Below, one piece after another: positions 10,091-21,872 of a stretch of 64,000 bases of DNA. The DNA is from Miscanthus floridulus. Its lineage: Eukaryota > Streptophyta > Magnoliopsida > Poales > Poaceae. Numbering within the stretch: the stretch's first letter is position 1; each line of letters opens with the position of its first letter. Made by a program: the position numbers and the translations under genes. The DNA lies in assembly GCF_019320115.1 (NCBI RefSeq), contig NC_089584.1, positions 103,965,111 to 104,029,110 on the forward strand, given 5' to 3'. The notes under the pieces are model-generated. The model was not told the DNA's origin, did not search any database, and worked only from the letters and a program-made list of their open reading frames with translations.

Positions 10091-13000
10091 ACACTAATAT
10101 TACTGAGATTCCTTCAGGTGAGGTAGTGACTGCCGGTAAGTTTCTGATTGACCAACACCCCGCAGTTGTACTATTTGATTCAGGTGCTTCGCATTCCTTC
10201 ATTAGTCCAGCATTTGCATCCAAGTTTATGCAGAAAACATATACTGTTGAGGGTGAGGGTTATTGTATTAGGGCTGCCAGTGGTATTATCCCAACCAAGC
10301 TGGTAGTTGGGGATGTACAGTTTGTGATAGAGGGGCGAAGTTATCAGGTTGATCTGGTAATTTTACCGGGGCTAGGTATCGATGTGATATTGGGAATGAA
10401 CTGGATGAGCCGTCATGGAGTGCTTATCGATACATCGACTAGGGTAGTTATGCTCAGAGATCCTAGCAATCGGGAGGGTTTTCTAGTACAGTTACCTAGG
10501 GACATCAATCTTTCTAGCACGACCAATGCGGTTCAAGCAAAGTCTCTGGCAGATATCCCCATCGTGTGTGACTTTCCGGATGTTTTTCCTGATGATTTGC
10601 CTGGATTGCCCCCGGATCGAGAAGTAGAAGTCAAAATAGAGTTGCTTCCTGGTATAGCTCCCATATCTAGAAGGCCATATAGAATGCCTCCCAATGAACT
10701 AGCCGAACTCAAGACCCAGTTGAATGAACTGCTACAGAAAGGCCTTATCCGCCCTAGTTCATCTCCGTGGGGGTGCCCAGCCATCTTTGTGAAGAAGAAG
10801 GATCAATCTCTACGCATGTGTGTAGATTATAGACCCTTGAATGCAGTTACAATCAAGAATAAGTACCCTCTGCCACGCATAGATATCTTGTTTGATCAGT
10901 TATCTAAAGCAAAAGTCTTTTCTAAGATTGATTTGAGATCTGGGTATCATCAAATCAAAATTTGGCCTGAGGATGTCCCAAAAACCGCATTCTCTACAAG
11001 ATATGGTCTGTATGAATACCTTGTTATGTCTTTTGGAATTGACCAATGCCCCCGCACATTTTACGTATCTGATGAATTCAGTGTTTATGCCCTGAGTTGG
11101 ACAAATTTGTGGTGGTATTTATAGATGATATCCTGGTCTATTCTGAGAATGAGGAAGATCATGTTGAACATTTGCGGGTGGTTCTTACTAGATTGCGAGA
11201 ACACCAGCTGTATGCAAAGTTCAGCAAATAGTGAATTTTGGCTTCGTGAGGTACCTTTTCTTGGACACGTGTTGTCCGATGGTGGAATTATGGTTGATCC
11301 CACCAAGGTGCAAGAAGTACTGAACTGGAAGGCTCCCATCTCGGTGCACGAGGTTCGGAGTTTTCTGGGGTTGGCTGGCTATTATCGTCGCTTCATCCCT
11401 GGATTTCTCTAAAATAGCCAAGCCTATGACTCGATTGCTGCAAAAAGACTATGAAGTTTGTCTGGACTCCTGAGTGTGATGTGGCTTTCCATACCCTGCG
11501 AACTCTTCTAACATTGGCTCCAGTTTTGGCACAACCGGATATCGAGAAACCTTTTGATGTGTTCTATGATGCATCAGGTATTGGGTTAGGAGGTGTTCTT
11601 ATGCAAGAGGGTAGAGTCATCGCTTATACCTCTCGCCAACTTCAGAAGCATGAAGTGAATTATCCAATGCATGACTTGGAACTCGCTGCAGTTGTTCATG
11701 CTTTGAAGGCTTGGAGACATTATCTACTTGGCAATGTGTGCAACATCTACACTGATCATAAAAGTCTCAAGTACATCTTCACTCAACCAGAGTTAAATAT
11801 GCGTCAGAGAAGATGGCTCGAGTTGATCAAGGATTATAACCTTCAAGTGCACTATCACCCTGGCAAGGCAAACGTCGTCGCGGATGCCTTAAGCAGAAAG
11901 TCTCATTGCCACTTGTTAATTGAGAGTGATGTCCATTTGTCAAAGCTCCTTCATCCTGCAGTCCTGCACAACATCACTGTCAGTTGTACTCTACAGAGTC
12001 GAATTATCGAGCTACAGAAGATAGATGCAGGTGTGTTTCACATCAAGCGCAAGATGAAAGAGCAAGAAACCAAACATTTTCGAGTAGATGAGGAAGGCGT
12101 GTTATGGTTCAAGGATAGGTTAGTAGTTCCGAAGGATAGAGAGCTCAGAAACCAAATCATATCCGAAGCTCATTCCTCTAAACTATCTATTCATCCTGGT
12201 AGTAGTAAAATGTATCATGATTTAAAGCCTTGATTTTGGTGGACCAAAATAAAGAAAGAGATAGCCGCTTATGTGGCTAGGTGTGACACTTGTTGTCGGG
12301 TCAAGGCGGTACACATGAAAGCTGGATTACTTCAGCCACTCTCTATTCCAGGTTGGAAATGGGAAGAGATAAGTATGGATTTTATAGTTGGACTCCCTAC
12401 CACTCAGAGGAATTTTAACTCAATTTGGGTAATTGTGGACCGACTGACCAAGTCGGCACACTTTATTCCTGTCCGCATAGACTTTCGTCCAACCAACTAC
12501 GCGGAGTTGTACTTCAACCAGATAGTCCGACTTCATGGGATCCCTCGTACTATTGTCTCAGATAGAGGACCACAGTTCACTGCTCGCTTTTGGGAGCACT
12601 TACACGGATTATTAGGGACTAAGCTCGTAAGAAGTTCTGCCTATCATCCGCAAACCAATGGGTAAACTGAACGGGTGAATCAAATCTTAGAAGATATGTT
12701 GAGAGCTTGTGTCATCTCGGCTAAGGGCTCATGGGAAAAATGGTTGCCCCTAGCTGAATTCTCGTACAATAATAGTTATCAAGAGAGCATAAAGATGGCA
12801 CCATTTGAAGCTTTGTATGGCCGGAAGTGTAGAACCCCGTTGAACTGGGTAGAAGCCGGTGAAAGGAGATATTATGGAATTGATTTCGTTCAAGAAGCTG
12901 AAGAACAAGTCCGTACTATCCAAACCCACATGGCCGCAGCTCAAGCTAGGCAGAAGAGTTATGCTGATCGACGTAGGAAACCTATTGAGTTTAAAGTTGG

Positions 13001-13472
13001 AGACTTCATTTATCTGAAAGTCTCACCTATGAAGAGTGTCCAACGCTTTGGTGTGAAGCGAAAGCTTGCGCCGAGATATGTTGGTCCGTTTGAAATCATT
13101 GGACAAAGTGGTAAAGTGGCGTACAAGATTCAATTACCTCCTGAGATGAGTGCTATCTTCAATGTCTTTCATGTATCCCAATTAAAGAAATGTCTTCGCG
13201 TCCCTGAAGAGAGAGTTCCATTGGGGGATATCGAGTTAAAATCAGATTTGACCTTTGAAGAAAAGCCGGTTCGAGTGATTGACACTCGTGGGCGAGTGAC
13301 TCGGAGTCGGGTAGTCAAGTTCTATAAAGTCATGTGGAGCAATCAGGGTAGTGAACGCGATGCAACGTGGGAAAGGGAAGACTATTTGAGGGATGGTTAT
13401 AAGGAATTCTATCAACAATTGTACGCTTTTCAAATCTCGGGACGAGATTTTTATAAGGGGGGAGGGCTGTAA
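10091..13472 (+). pseudogene. pol: pol of the chromovirus (PR-RT-RH-INT-chromodomain), with several frameshifts and stops
   Basis: Protease: DSGAS with its Asp codon at 10177. RT: FVKKKD near 10790, VDYRPLN near 10825, and the catalytic FIDD (YxDD box) near 11118-11130. RNase H: FYDASG near 11560, ending at DALSRK near 11890. Integrase: HHCC zinc region at about 12190-12300, then catalytic Asp 12378, Asp 12561 and Glu 12669 with exactly 35 residues between the last two. Chromodomain: VMWSNQG...ATWE at about 13330-13375. Breaks: frame changes near 11040, 11229, 11412 and 11445, and in-frame stops at 12231 (TGA) and 12663 (TAA, one base from CAA). The last stop overlaps the 3' LTR start. All catalytic residues survive, but the polyprotein cannot be made from this copy. 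Confidence 0.93.
13455..13466 (+). other. Polypurine tract of the chromovirus
   Basis: AAGGGGGGAGGG, one base before the LTR start at 13468. The second element has the same tract at 33393-33404. Confidence 0.9.
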
Positions 13473-16400
13473 CACCCCTGGTGTTTAGCTTCCACTTTTG
13501 CACTGCATTTCATAAACATGAGCATCATGCATCCATTCGTGAACTTATAGCACATGAAACATAATTTTGAAACATTGCAACGTGTTATATATTTCATGTG
13601 TGTTGTTCTTTTATGAAATGTAAAGTGTGCAACACTTAAGTGCAACATGTGCCACTCACTTAGTGAAACAAGATTAGTTAATACTATGCAACAAGATCAT
13701 GAAACATGTGAAACATGACTATGAAACATTTGCAACATTTCTTGTGTTTTTCATTATTTCAGTACATACCTTGATTGATTCTTGTGTGACCAATGTATGG
13801 TATGGCTAGAAATGCTTGTAAGTAACTTAGTTACACATAGAATGTCTTTTGGAACATTGTTCATGTTGGTCACTTTGACTAATTAGTTTTCCAAGTCATG
13901 GTTTGACCAAATTTGACCCCTGAACCTTTTTGTTTGACTGTTTAAAAAGTGTGGCTTAGGATATTTGCATGTCTGAGCAACCTAAAGCAAAGATGTAGAG
14001 AATTTTATAAGGAACAAACTTTGTTTAGAAGCCAAGTCATGAAAATGTGCACAACATGTTCAAAAATGGCCCACAAGTCAGTTTTGAGATCTAATTTGAA
14101 ACTCTGAAATTTTTCTAAGTGTTGTAACTGAGTTTCAGTTTCATGACCTCAACCTTGGCTTGATATAACTCGTGATCCATGGAGAATTAGCTATTGATTT
14201 CTAAATAAAAGTTGTAGCCCTACTATAGCTCTACAACTTTCATGTTCATTGTTTCTTCTAACTCGTCTTGGTTTAGGAGTTAATCGGTGTTAAACTTGCC
14301 CTATCAGTTGGCACCTTTGAGCTCTGAATCGAAAAAATTCAGACATCCACAGTGTTCACCGATTCATAAACCAGCCGACGCGTGGTGACACCCGTCGCCG
14401 GCTGTCTGACCGCGCGGCCACGCGCCACGGACGCCCTGGCAAGGCCAGCCACGACGGGCACACTAACACGCGCCTGACCGACCAGTGCACCAGCTCAAAT
14501 TTTCATTTGCATCGCCTCCACCGCAAGCAGCGATCGAGCTCAGCGCCCGCCATTGCTGCCGAGCGAGCTTCGCCATCGCCGAGCTCGCGAACCACTGCAA
14601 AAATGCGAACTCCGTCTTCACCATAGCTCCGCCGTGTCCTCCTCTACCTTCTCCACCTCCTAGCTACGCCGTTCGTGCTTTGGTAAGGTCACAGTGACCA
14701 TTTCCGCCATCACCGCCATGGGCGTGACCTCGCCGGAGATGAGGCCGCCGTGGCCGGGGTAGCTAGGAATCGTCCTGTCCCTGTTTCTTTGCCGTGTTAG
14801 CACCGTGGCGACTTCTGGTAGCTCACGCCATGCTCGGTTGAGCTAGCCGTGGCTTGCCGTCGCCGGCAGCTCGCGCCGGAGCTCTGCCGTGCCACCATCA
14901 CCGGCGACGAGCCACCTCCGTTAGGTCATAGCTCGAGCTAGTCGCACCAATCGATTCACCGCATCACGTAGATCATGTAGGTAACCCTGGTGTCACCGGA
15001 GCTCTCGCCGTCGGCGAGCTACGCCGTCTTCCGTGCGTCGCAGCCGCCTCCTCTGCTTTGCTGTCGCTGACCAGTGGGGTCGGCTGACAGCCGGGTCCCA
15101 CACGTCAGTGGCTGTTGTTCTTAAGGATAGTTCAAATTTTCAGTTTTGAGTGTTGATTTGATATTTTTGGTATCTCCTGTTTTGTAGATCCAAATTGGGT
15201 GGTTCCAATTTTGTTAGACTCACTGTGAGGTCTAGTATTTAATAAAAATATATCTTGAGCACAGTAGGTAGAAATTTTGGGTGAATTAAATAGGAACTTG
15301 AAATGTGTTTTTGAATGCATGCAAACTTGTTTAAATCATATCTTGAGTTTCTATGATCCAAAAATTATGAAATTTTGTGGGTAAGCTAGTATTGTATAGT
15401 AGAAGCCCTGGTTAAAATTTTAGAGTCATTGCATGTGTAGTTTTTGAGTTATAGATTTTCCTTTTATCACTAGTAGATACTTGTGTGAATTTTTATAAAT
15501 TTTCTAGGAATCCTATGGCCATGAAACTTGGTAGGTAGTATCTTAGTACCTTAAGGATGCTAGGAAAAATATGAAATCTGTTGCTTGACACTTTTCACTA
15601 AGGTTTCCTAATTATGCCATTTTAAGTCATTCTGCCTTACCATTTTTGTGTAGATTGTTATACTTACTCAAATGGTGTGAAATTTTTATGGTAGTCTACT
15701 TAAAGCATGTAGTGTCTACTGTAATTTTTGTAGAATTAATGGGGCAGTTTTCATATATGTTTACTATTTCCCCTAATTAATTAAATAAATTAAGAAATGG
15801 ATTAAAAGAAATGTTTTGGTGATGAACCCTCTACTTTCTGGTGTTCTTGTGATATGTGTGATATATCAGTAAAGTTAGTTTTGTCCAATTAAGTGTTTAT
15901 ATCATAAGTTAGTAATTGATTGTTTGCATTATGTCCCTCTGGACCGATCTGGGGACTTTGAAAAGTTCCCCATGATATTTTGGTTTTCTGTGAATGAGTT
16001 GAATACAAGAGTTGTAGATAAATTAGGTAGCTAGCTCCTGTCAAAATTTGAGGGCATTTGGCCCAGTAGTTTAGAAACTACAGCTGTTTAAAGTTAGGTT
16101 GCAGTTTTTGCTGATTCTCTGCCTGGTGAGGATAGACTTCTGTTGATTGATGAATTCGACCTGGTAAAGGTTTGAATCATGCTTTGAGGTCTGAAAATGT
16201 ATTGTAGACAATTTTATAAGCTTTCCAGATTGTCTTGTTGCATATCAATTGGATTTATAAATCTTCAGTTATGACTAGTTTACTGCACCGCTACATAGTA
16301 TTCATTTTGCTGAAATACAAATGCTTGAATGTATGTTGTTGCAAGGTTCTCGTTGATTGTTTAGGGGTTAGCCTAACTTAAGAATATGCTTAGGTGCAGG

Positions 16401-16484
16401 TGCTAGGTCATTAACGGAAGATGAGCAATTATACCTTAGGTTGTATAAACGTGGTAAGTGAAAGTGATTTGAATAGGGCTTAAG

Positions 16485-16802
16485 TTGGAATATGCAAACT
16501 ACAGCGAACATGTGCATTCCCCGAGCATCCCCGACATTCGTACATGTGCATCCATGATATTTATCTTGCGCATTCATGCAATAGGTGTGCCGGAGGGAGT
16601 GACGTTGCTGGAGTTCGAGGGAGCCAACCAGGAGGAGGAACCCGAGGTGCAGGAAGCCGACGAAGCAGTCGCCGCGGAGGAATTGCCCGAGTGCCCTGAC
16701 CACCAGCCTTCCTCGTTCCTGAAAGGCAAGCCCCGGAGCATATTAAGCCTCCTATGTTTTTACAAATATATTGAGTATCTTTTATTGTTGATAATGCATT
16801 AA
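16485..16802 (+). other. LTR-internal small ORF, 3' LTR copy
   Basis: Same 105-aa frame as at 6197-6514, kept open despite single-base indels elsewhere between the two LTRs. Function unknown. Confidence 0.3.
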
Positions 16803-17752
16803 GTATAGGAATTGGTTGGAACCAATTGCTGCATTATATATCCTTCCTTGTCCAGATATCGCACTGGAATCCTATTTAAGTTCAGGACGGGTTAAATGCT
16901 TAGCCATGCTTAGTGCGGTAGAAGTCAGGTGATTTCCTGTCACCTGCGAGCTTTAGGATGAGGTGGATCACGGTTGGCTATATTTGCTATCGTGGAAAAG
17001 AACCATGTAAATAATGAATTAAGACCGGGCAGGGTCTTGTGTAGGTTTGAACATAGTGACTCCGTCTGAGTCGTTTAAGGACCGATACGCTGTACGTCCT
17101 CATGTCATGTTGAACGTAGCCTAACACTTAGCTGGCCGGATAAGTCGTTCCGACCGTGAAGCCTAGTAGCTCGATTCAGGCCGGGAACGCGAGCAGTGGC
17201 GGCACTCTGGAGGTAGTAAGGATGTGCGGAGAGCCATTGGCATAAGTCCAAGGCGGGTTAGAGTCCCGAACAACCTTGGCAGAGTGGTTCTCTGAGAATG
17301 CCGATCTGTTCGGACCCACGACTCCTGAATTGTACCAAAGGTGACTTGTTGCGACCCTGACGGGGGAAGCAGGGTTTGTGTTTAGGAATACCCCTCCAGC
17401 TGGATAGGAATCGATTCGAATCGCCGTCTCTCCCGGATAGTGAGAACTTGACTGAGCAGCGGCAACGTAGATTCAATTAATTTAACGATATGGTTAAATG
17501 GATGATGATAAGGTTGCCACAATGAATACCTGATATGGTTATTAATGTTTGCACCCTAATAAAATGATTGCTTAGTACAGGTGCTAATATAGATGACAGG
17601 TTAATGGCTAAAAAGTTACTGCTAGTTCAGGTTAAGAGTTGATCATTATTACTTATGCTTTTCTGCAAAGAGAAAATGTCAGCCAGCTCCACTACTTTAA
17701 GCTATGCATAATCCTTGGTGTCATTTGTTTGGTTTTCGACGGGTAAGTCTAG

Positions 17753-17774
17753 CTGAGTACATTCCCGTACTCAG
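17753..17774 (+). promoter_or_regulatory. Conserved LTR hairpin (3' LTR of chromovirus)
   Basis: CTGAGTAC-ATTCCC-GTACTCAG, identical to the 5' LTR copy. Confidence 0.6.
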
Positions 17775-18220
17775 GGTTTATTCCCTCTTGTTGCAGATGA
17801 CCTCCTATATCAGGGATTCTGCAAGTATTGTCTCCACCCGGCGGGTGATGAGGACTAGATCATGGGCATGATCTCCTTTCTCTTATCTGAATGCTTTTGC
17901 GGTCTGTGATCAGCGAACCAGTATGTGTATTTGAACTCGGTGTGTGAGTTAAACTATTTGCTTCCGCATGTTTTACAAGACTCGTTTTGTAATAACAATG
18001 ACTCTGTGATGATGTAATCTATTTGCGAACATCTGTGAAATGTTGTAACGTACGATATGTTATGTTGGATTACTGTGATCTTGGTTGTATGCAAGTTGGT
18101 TTGAAATCCTTCGAGATTTCGGTTGACTACCGGGTTTATATGGGCTCAAGTTCGAGAATTTGATCGTTCCAGCGATTGTTTTTGTACTTGTGCTCTTATA
18201 AATTGGTTGGTTCTGTGACA

Positions 18221-18225
18221 TGGAG
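18221..18225. other. Target-site duplication TGGAG, right copy
   Basis: Exact match to 3171-3175. Confidence 0.95.
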
Positions 18226-20184
18226 GATGTAGGACTCTCCTGAGGCTTGCACCGAAGAAGAGCCTCGCCCTCCGGCAGACATGCCAGGAGCTGACTGGCA
18301 TTACGTCGGAGGCGAGCAAGAGTAGTGCCGGGGCGATCGTGGCGTCGACTAGAGGGGCACAGCCGGTGGCTATGTCCTTGGGGGAGTAGATAGAGGAGGG
18401 TGCATCCAGGGCGCCCATGGTGAATGTGACATGGCCGAGTGTGGATGTGACATCACAGGCAGAAATGGCATAGCCCGGGGCGCCATTCGCATAGGTGGCC
18501 GCGACATCACAGGCGGAAATGGTGCAGCCAGAGCCATCATTCGTGTAGGTGGCCGCCTCTGCGGTAGGACGGATGGAGGAAGACATACCCAAGGCATCCA
18601 TGGTGGACGTGGCATGGCCGAGTGCGACTGTGATGTCATAGGCGGAGACGGCGCAACCAGAGCCATCGTCCGTGCAGGTGGCCACGTCTACGGCGAGGCG
18701 GACGGGAGAGGGCACACCCAAGGAGTCCTTAGTGGATGTGGTGATGGGGTAGGCCTCTGTGTCCATGTCACCCGCCCCTCTACCGTTGGAGGGGCTGCTC
18801 TAGAGGAGTTGCTGCCACAAGAGGGGTCGACAACGCTTAGGATCGACGAGGCGCCATTTTGATCTCTGGTCTAGGTGGGCGGCGACCCACACGCATGGGA
18901 GGATCCTAGATATGGTGAGTAGACCGGCGGGACCTAGGGGCGATTGTTTTTGCCCTTGATGATGTCGTGGAGGAGAGGGAATGGGGGAGTGTCCACACGG
19001 AGGCTGGGACCGCGTTGAGCTTGTTATGCGACGTCGTCATCTTGGTTAGACAGGTTTGATTTGACTATGTTTCCAACTCTCATTTTCCCTTTTTGCGCCT
19101 CTAGGTCTTGTCCTCTCCACAGTCCCTTATGGTCCATAGCCGAGAGAAGTCCCAATTCCTTCATCGCGAGAAGGACGTTTGGGACCACCTCGTCGAAGTG
19201 ACATGGCGGAGTGAGGGGCTGGCCGCATAGCTCACCACCGCCTGTTAGGAGGTCACTGAGCTTGCCCGCGCTGCTCGGGAGCTAGTCGACTTCTGAAGCA
19301 GGGAGAAGGATGCTCATGTGGATGCCTCGAGGCCAAGGAGAAGCTCACAGCCTTGATCAAGAGGATGCGAGCGGACGTCATGGAGTTCTAGCAGCTATGG
19401 AAGGAGCAGGACGATTTGCTCTGGGCCATAGAAGGGCTCCGCATGGAGTGTGACTTGGCTCGCTAGGAGTACGCCAACGCCCAATAGCGGATCGACCTCC
19501 TCAAGGGTGAGATTGAGGAGGAGAGGGACCTAAAGGTTGAGGCCAACGGCGCAACCGCTAGGCTCGCCATGGAGGTCGGTCGGTGTTAGGAAGATATCTG
19601 AAGCCTAGAGGCCGAGGTGATCCAGCAGTGCAAAGAGGTGCGCAAACTCCAGGTAGACGTGGAAGGTGAGCCTCCGGTTTCCCTTGTTGTCCTTATTCCT
19701 AGAATCCATGGTTGACCTTTTGATGTGGTTGGTGTGTGACTTGGACATGCCATGATGACAGCTTGGAGCGGAGGTGGTGAAGAGCCGTAGCCTGGAGAGG
19801 GAGCTCGGTGAAGTGAAGGACTCCCTCTTGAAGGAGAGAAACGAGCATGAAACTCTACGTGTTGCCGTCCAGCTGGTCTATGATGACCTCGAGCTGGCCC
19901 TAGAGCAGGAGATGAGCTCGCTCACGGTTCATGCTATCCAAATTACGGATCGAGCACATGAGTTTGCGAGGCATGCGCTTTACTTTGGAGTTCATCGGTC
20001 ATTTGCGATCGCTCGTTCTCATTATGAGAACATCGATCTATCGATGATGAGTCAAGGCTTCATGCCTAACTACACTGAGGCCGAGCTAGAGGAGTTCAAG
20101 GAGATAATGGCCCCCTTGGCACAGGATCCAGCTATAAAGATCGAGGACAAAGTTATCCCCCCTAGGGGTTTGTTAGTTGGATAA
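18226..20184 (+). pseudogene. Antisense ORF of the Tat-like element, C-terminal part (coiled-coil and conserved tail), degraded
   Basis: This continues the gene broken at 3170. About 19150-19680 is Glu/Lys/Arg-rich, coiled-coil-like sequence with several stops. The last piece (19774-20184, 136 aa) is open: SRSLERELGEVKDSLLKERN, then QITDRAHEFARHALYFGVHR, then SHYENIDLSMMSQGF, ending in APLAQDPAIKIEDKVIPP. I recognise this tail from the same family as the N-terminal part. The first 500 bp hold a diverged direct repeat (18431-18735). A minus-strand frame of 206 aa over 18146-18766 is Ala/Ser/Thr-rich and repeat-driven, and crosses the LTR junction, so it is not a gene. Role of the family unknown. 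Confidence 0.65.
18431..18735. repeat. Diverged direct repeats inside the antisense ORF
   Basis: The segment starting ATGGCCGAGTGTGG at 18431 recurs at about 18611 (ATGGCCGAGTGCGA). Each is followed by the motifs CATCACAGGCGGAAATGG and CAGAGCCATC. The spacing is about 180 bp, with shorter internal echoes. Confidence 0.6.
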
Positions 20185-20812
20185 GAAGGACGGAGAACTT
20201 GTAATAAATGGACAAGTTTTTAACTTTTGTTTTGGCCGAACAAACTTTTGTCCCTTCTCCTTTTTTATGTATAAAAAGGTTGTTGTGATCCAACCCCTTC
20301 TGATGTTAAGGTTGTAAAGCTCGAGGTGCGGGCAAAAAAACTCTTATCACGTTGGTGAGCAAAAACGTCGTAGCCACTGGGGCGTATGTTTCTTGCGGTA
20401 CGACCAGTTTTACTCAGCGTTTGTTTCTGCAACTCTTGCTTCTAGATCTTAACGTAAGGAGGGGTCGGGCGCAAAGAATGTTTCTGAGTAGATATATTCT
20501 TATCAGCCCCCAAGTGAGGCCCGACCCCTTGCCATTGTTGGGGTCAAGTGTCACTAAAGATCAAGGAAACGATAGTGAAACCGATAAGAGAAAGTGTTTT
20601 TGTGTTTCAAAAATATCATTCTTAATTTTCATAAGAGAAGGTGTTGGTGTGGTTGGCGCAGAATCAATCTGCACTGGCTTGATGATCTCTCTATCTCTGT
20701 CAGCACTGATGATCTAGGAGATCGATCTGACCGTAAAGATCTAACCAGGCTTTGGAGAGGACGAAGAGCTTGAAAAGTGTACCATCTTGTTCATCATAGA
20801 AATAGCATGCAC
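20185..20812. other. Non-coding interior of the outer element, left of the embedded LTR
   Basis: The first part is the 3' end of the antisense ORF transcript region. From about 20740 leftward on minus it is the sequence expected just after a PBS. No pol domain is present. An open frame at 20352-20717 on plus resembles nothing known and is probably chance. Confidence 0.45.
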
Positions 20813-20832
20813 ACCCCTACCTGGCGCACCAA
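20813..20832 (-). other. Second primer-binding site, Tat-like, minus strand
   Basis: On minus the sequence TTGGTGCGCCAGGTAGGGG follows the LTR end with a 2-bp gap, the same geometry as at 23784-23801. Confidence 0.75.
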
Positions 20833-20834
20833 CT

Positions 20835-21837
20835 ATCAATAGAATATCGTCGGCAGTCCTTCGAGAGGTATCCCACGAAGGTAGATTGATCAATAGAGGT
20901 GCATGTAACCAAGAACAAGGCAACATAGACACAAGAGTTAGATAGGTTTGGGGCATCTGCATGACGTAATACCCTACTCCTATGGTATGTTGGTTTGTAT
21001 TAGCTATCGTATGATATTGCATGTGATCAGATGCCTTAGGCTAAGCCTAGGATTTGTATGGGGATGTCGACTAGGGGACCTCTACCCCTCCTTATATACT
21101 CTGGAGGGGTATGGTTACAAGGAAAGTATCCTATTCGGTTACATGGTAAGTATTCTATTTGGATTACAATATCTATAGTATCCGATCATATCTATCTTCA
21201 AGATGCCTTACGGTGTATGTCGACCAATGTCGTGCGTCGCAAGTCTTGACCTTGTGGGCTGGACCATCCCTGACCGTGCGGCCCATGTCCCTTGCCGTGG
21301 GTACCTAGGGTTATACCCCACACAGCTAGTCCCCGAGTGCCTTGTATCCTTTGAGCAGTGCCGTCTTGAACAAGTCTGACTAGTTTGATGTGAAGCCAAC
21401 CAGTTTAACTGGTGATCCGAGCAGTGGAAGTCAAAGTCGACCAGTTTAACTAGTGACCTGGGCAGTGAAAATCAAAGCCAACCAGTTTAACTAGTGACCT
21501 AGGCGGTGAAAGTCAATGCCGACCAGTTTAACTGGTTAGGAGACCTCAGACTTAATTTGAAAATTCTTCCCCTTAGGAGAAGTGTAGCCACTTAGACTCC
21601 ATCAATAAGGAGGGTAAATCAAGAAATAAGCACTACATTCACCGCCAGGTGAAGTGTAGCCACTTAGTCCCTAAGCCTGACAGTAGGTGACATGGTCACA
21701 TGGTGCTAGGGTCTAGAAAGTAGAAGAAAGATAGAAGACTAGCCGAATAGGCAACCAGTCCATGGGCTGAGCCCTAAAATGAAAAGTGCACATTCACTAC
21801 AAGGTGAAGTGTGCCCACTTAGTCCCCGAGCCTGACA
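20835..21837 (-). repeat. Embedded 1.0-kb LTR of a second Tat-like element, minus strand
   Basis: On minus it runs from TGTCAGGCTCGGGGAC (start 21837; a start at 21847, TGTCACC, is also possible) to TTGATA just before the PBS. A TATATAAGGAGGGG promoter-like box lies near 21095-21108 on minus. The length, about 1003 bp, matches the outer LTR (about 1007 bp), but the sequences are not obviously alike. It interrupts the outer element right after the gag stop. No second LTR of the same type was found in the window. Confidence 0.7.
21400..21540. repeat. 41-bp tandem repeat, 3.4 units, in the embedded LTR
   Basis: Units start CCAGTTTAACTxGTGA at 21400, 21441, 21482 and (partial) 21523. Confidence 0.8.
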
Positions 21838-21850
21838 GTAGGTGACATGG
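21655..21850. repeat. Direct repeat, about 148 bp apart, at the LTR edge
   Basis: A block of about 48 bp, from AGGTGAAGTGT to CAGTAGGTGACATGG, occurs at 21655 and again at 21803. It includes bases on both sides of the presumed LTR start. Confidence 0.7.
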
Positions 21851-21872
21851 CCATGAGCGAGCCCCCATGTCA

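Larger units (their letters stand above)
3176..18220 (+). mobile_element. Complete Tekay/Del-type chromovirus with 4.76-kb LTRs (15,045 bp)
   Basis: Seen: LTRs at 3176-7936 and 13468-18220, both starting TGTAACACCCC and ending TGTGACA; perfect TSD TGGAG; PBS at 7939; PPT at 13455-13466. The domain order is gag with zinc knuckle, protease, reverse transcriptase, RNase H, integrase, chromodomain. Known: RT before integrase defines Ty3/gypsy. A C-terminal chromodomain and very long LTRs fit the Tekay/Del chromovirus clade of plants. The coding region is broken by frameshifts and stops, so this copy is not autonomous. It sits inside the antisense ORF of the outer Tat-like element and is therefore younger than it. 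Confidence 0.95.
13468..18220 (+). repeat. 3' LTR of the chromovirus (4,753 bp)
   Basis: It has the same termini as the 5' LTR. The GC-rich block lies at about 14370-15110. Typical differences from the 5' copy are a 3-bp addition near 14052 and single-base gaps in homopolymers, together with dispersed substitutions. The bases right after it (18221-18225) repeat the TGGAG target site. Confidence 0.95.

Noticed and set aside
18146..18766. 206-aa minus-strand frame
   Set aside because: It crosses the LTR/target junction at 18220 and is made of repeat-derived Ala/Ser/Thr blocks.
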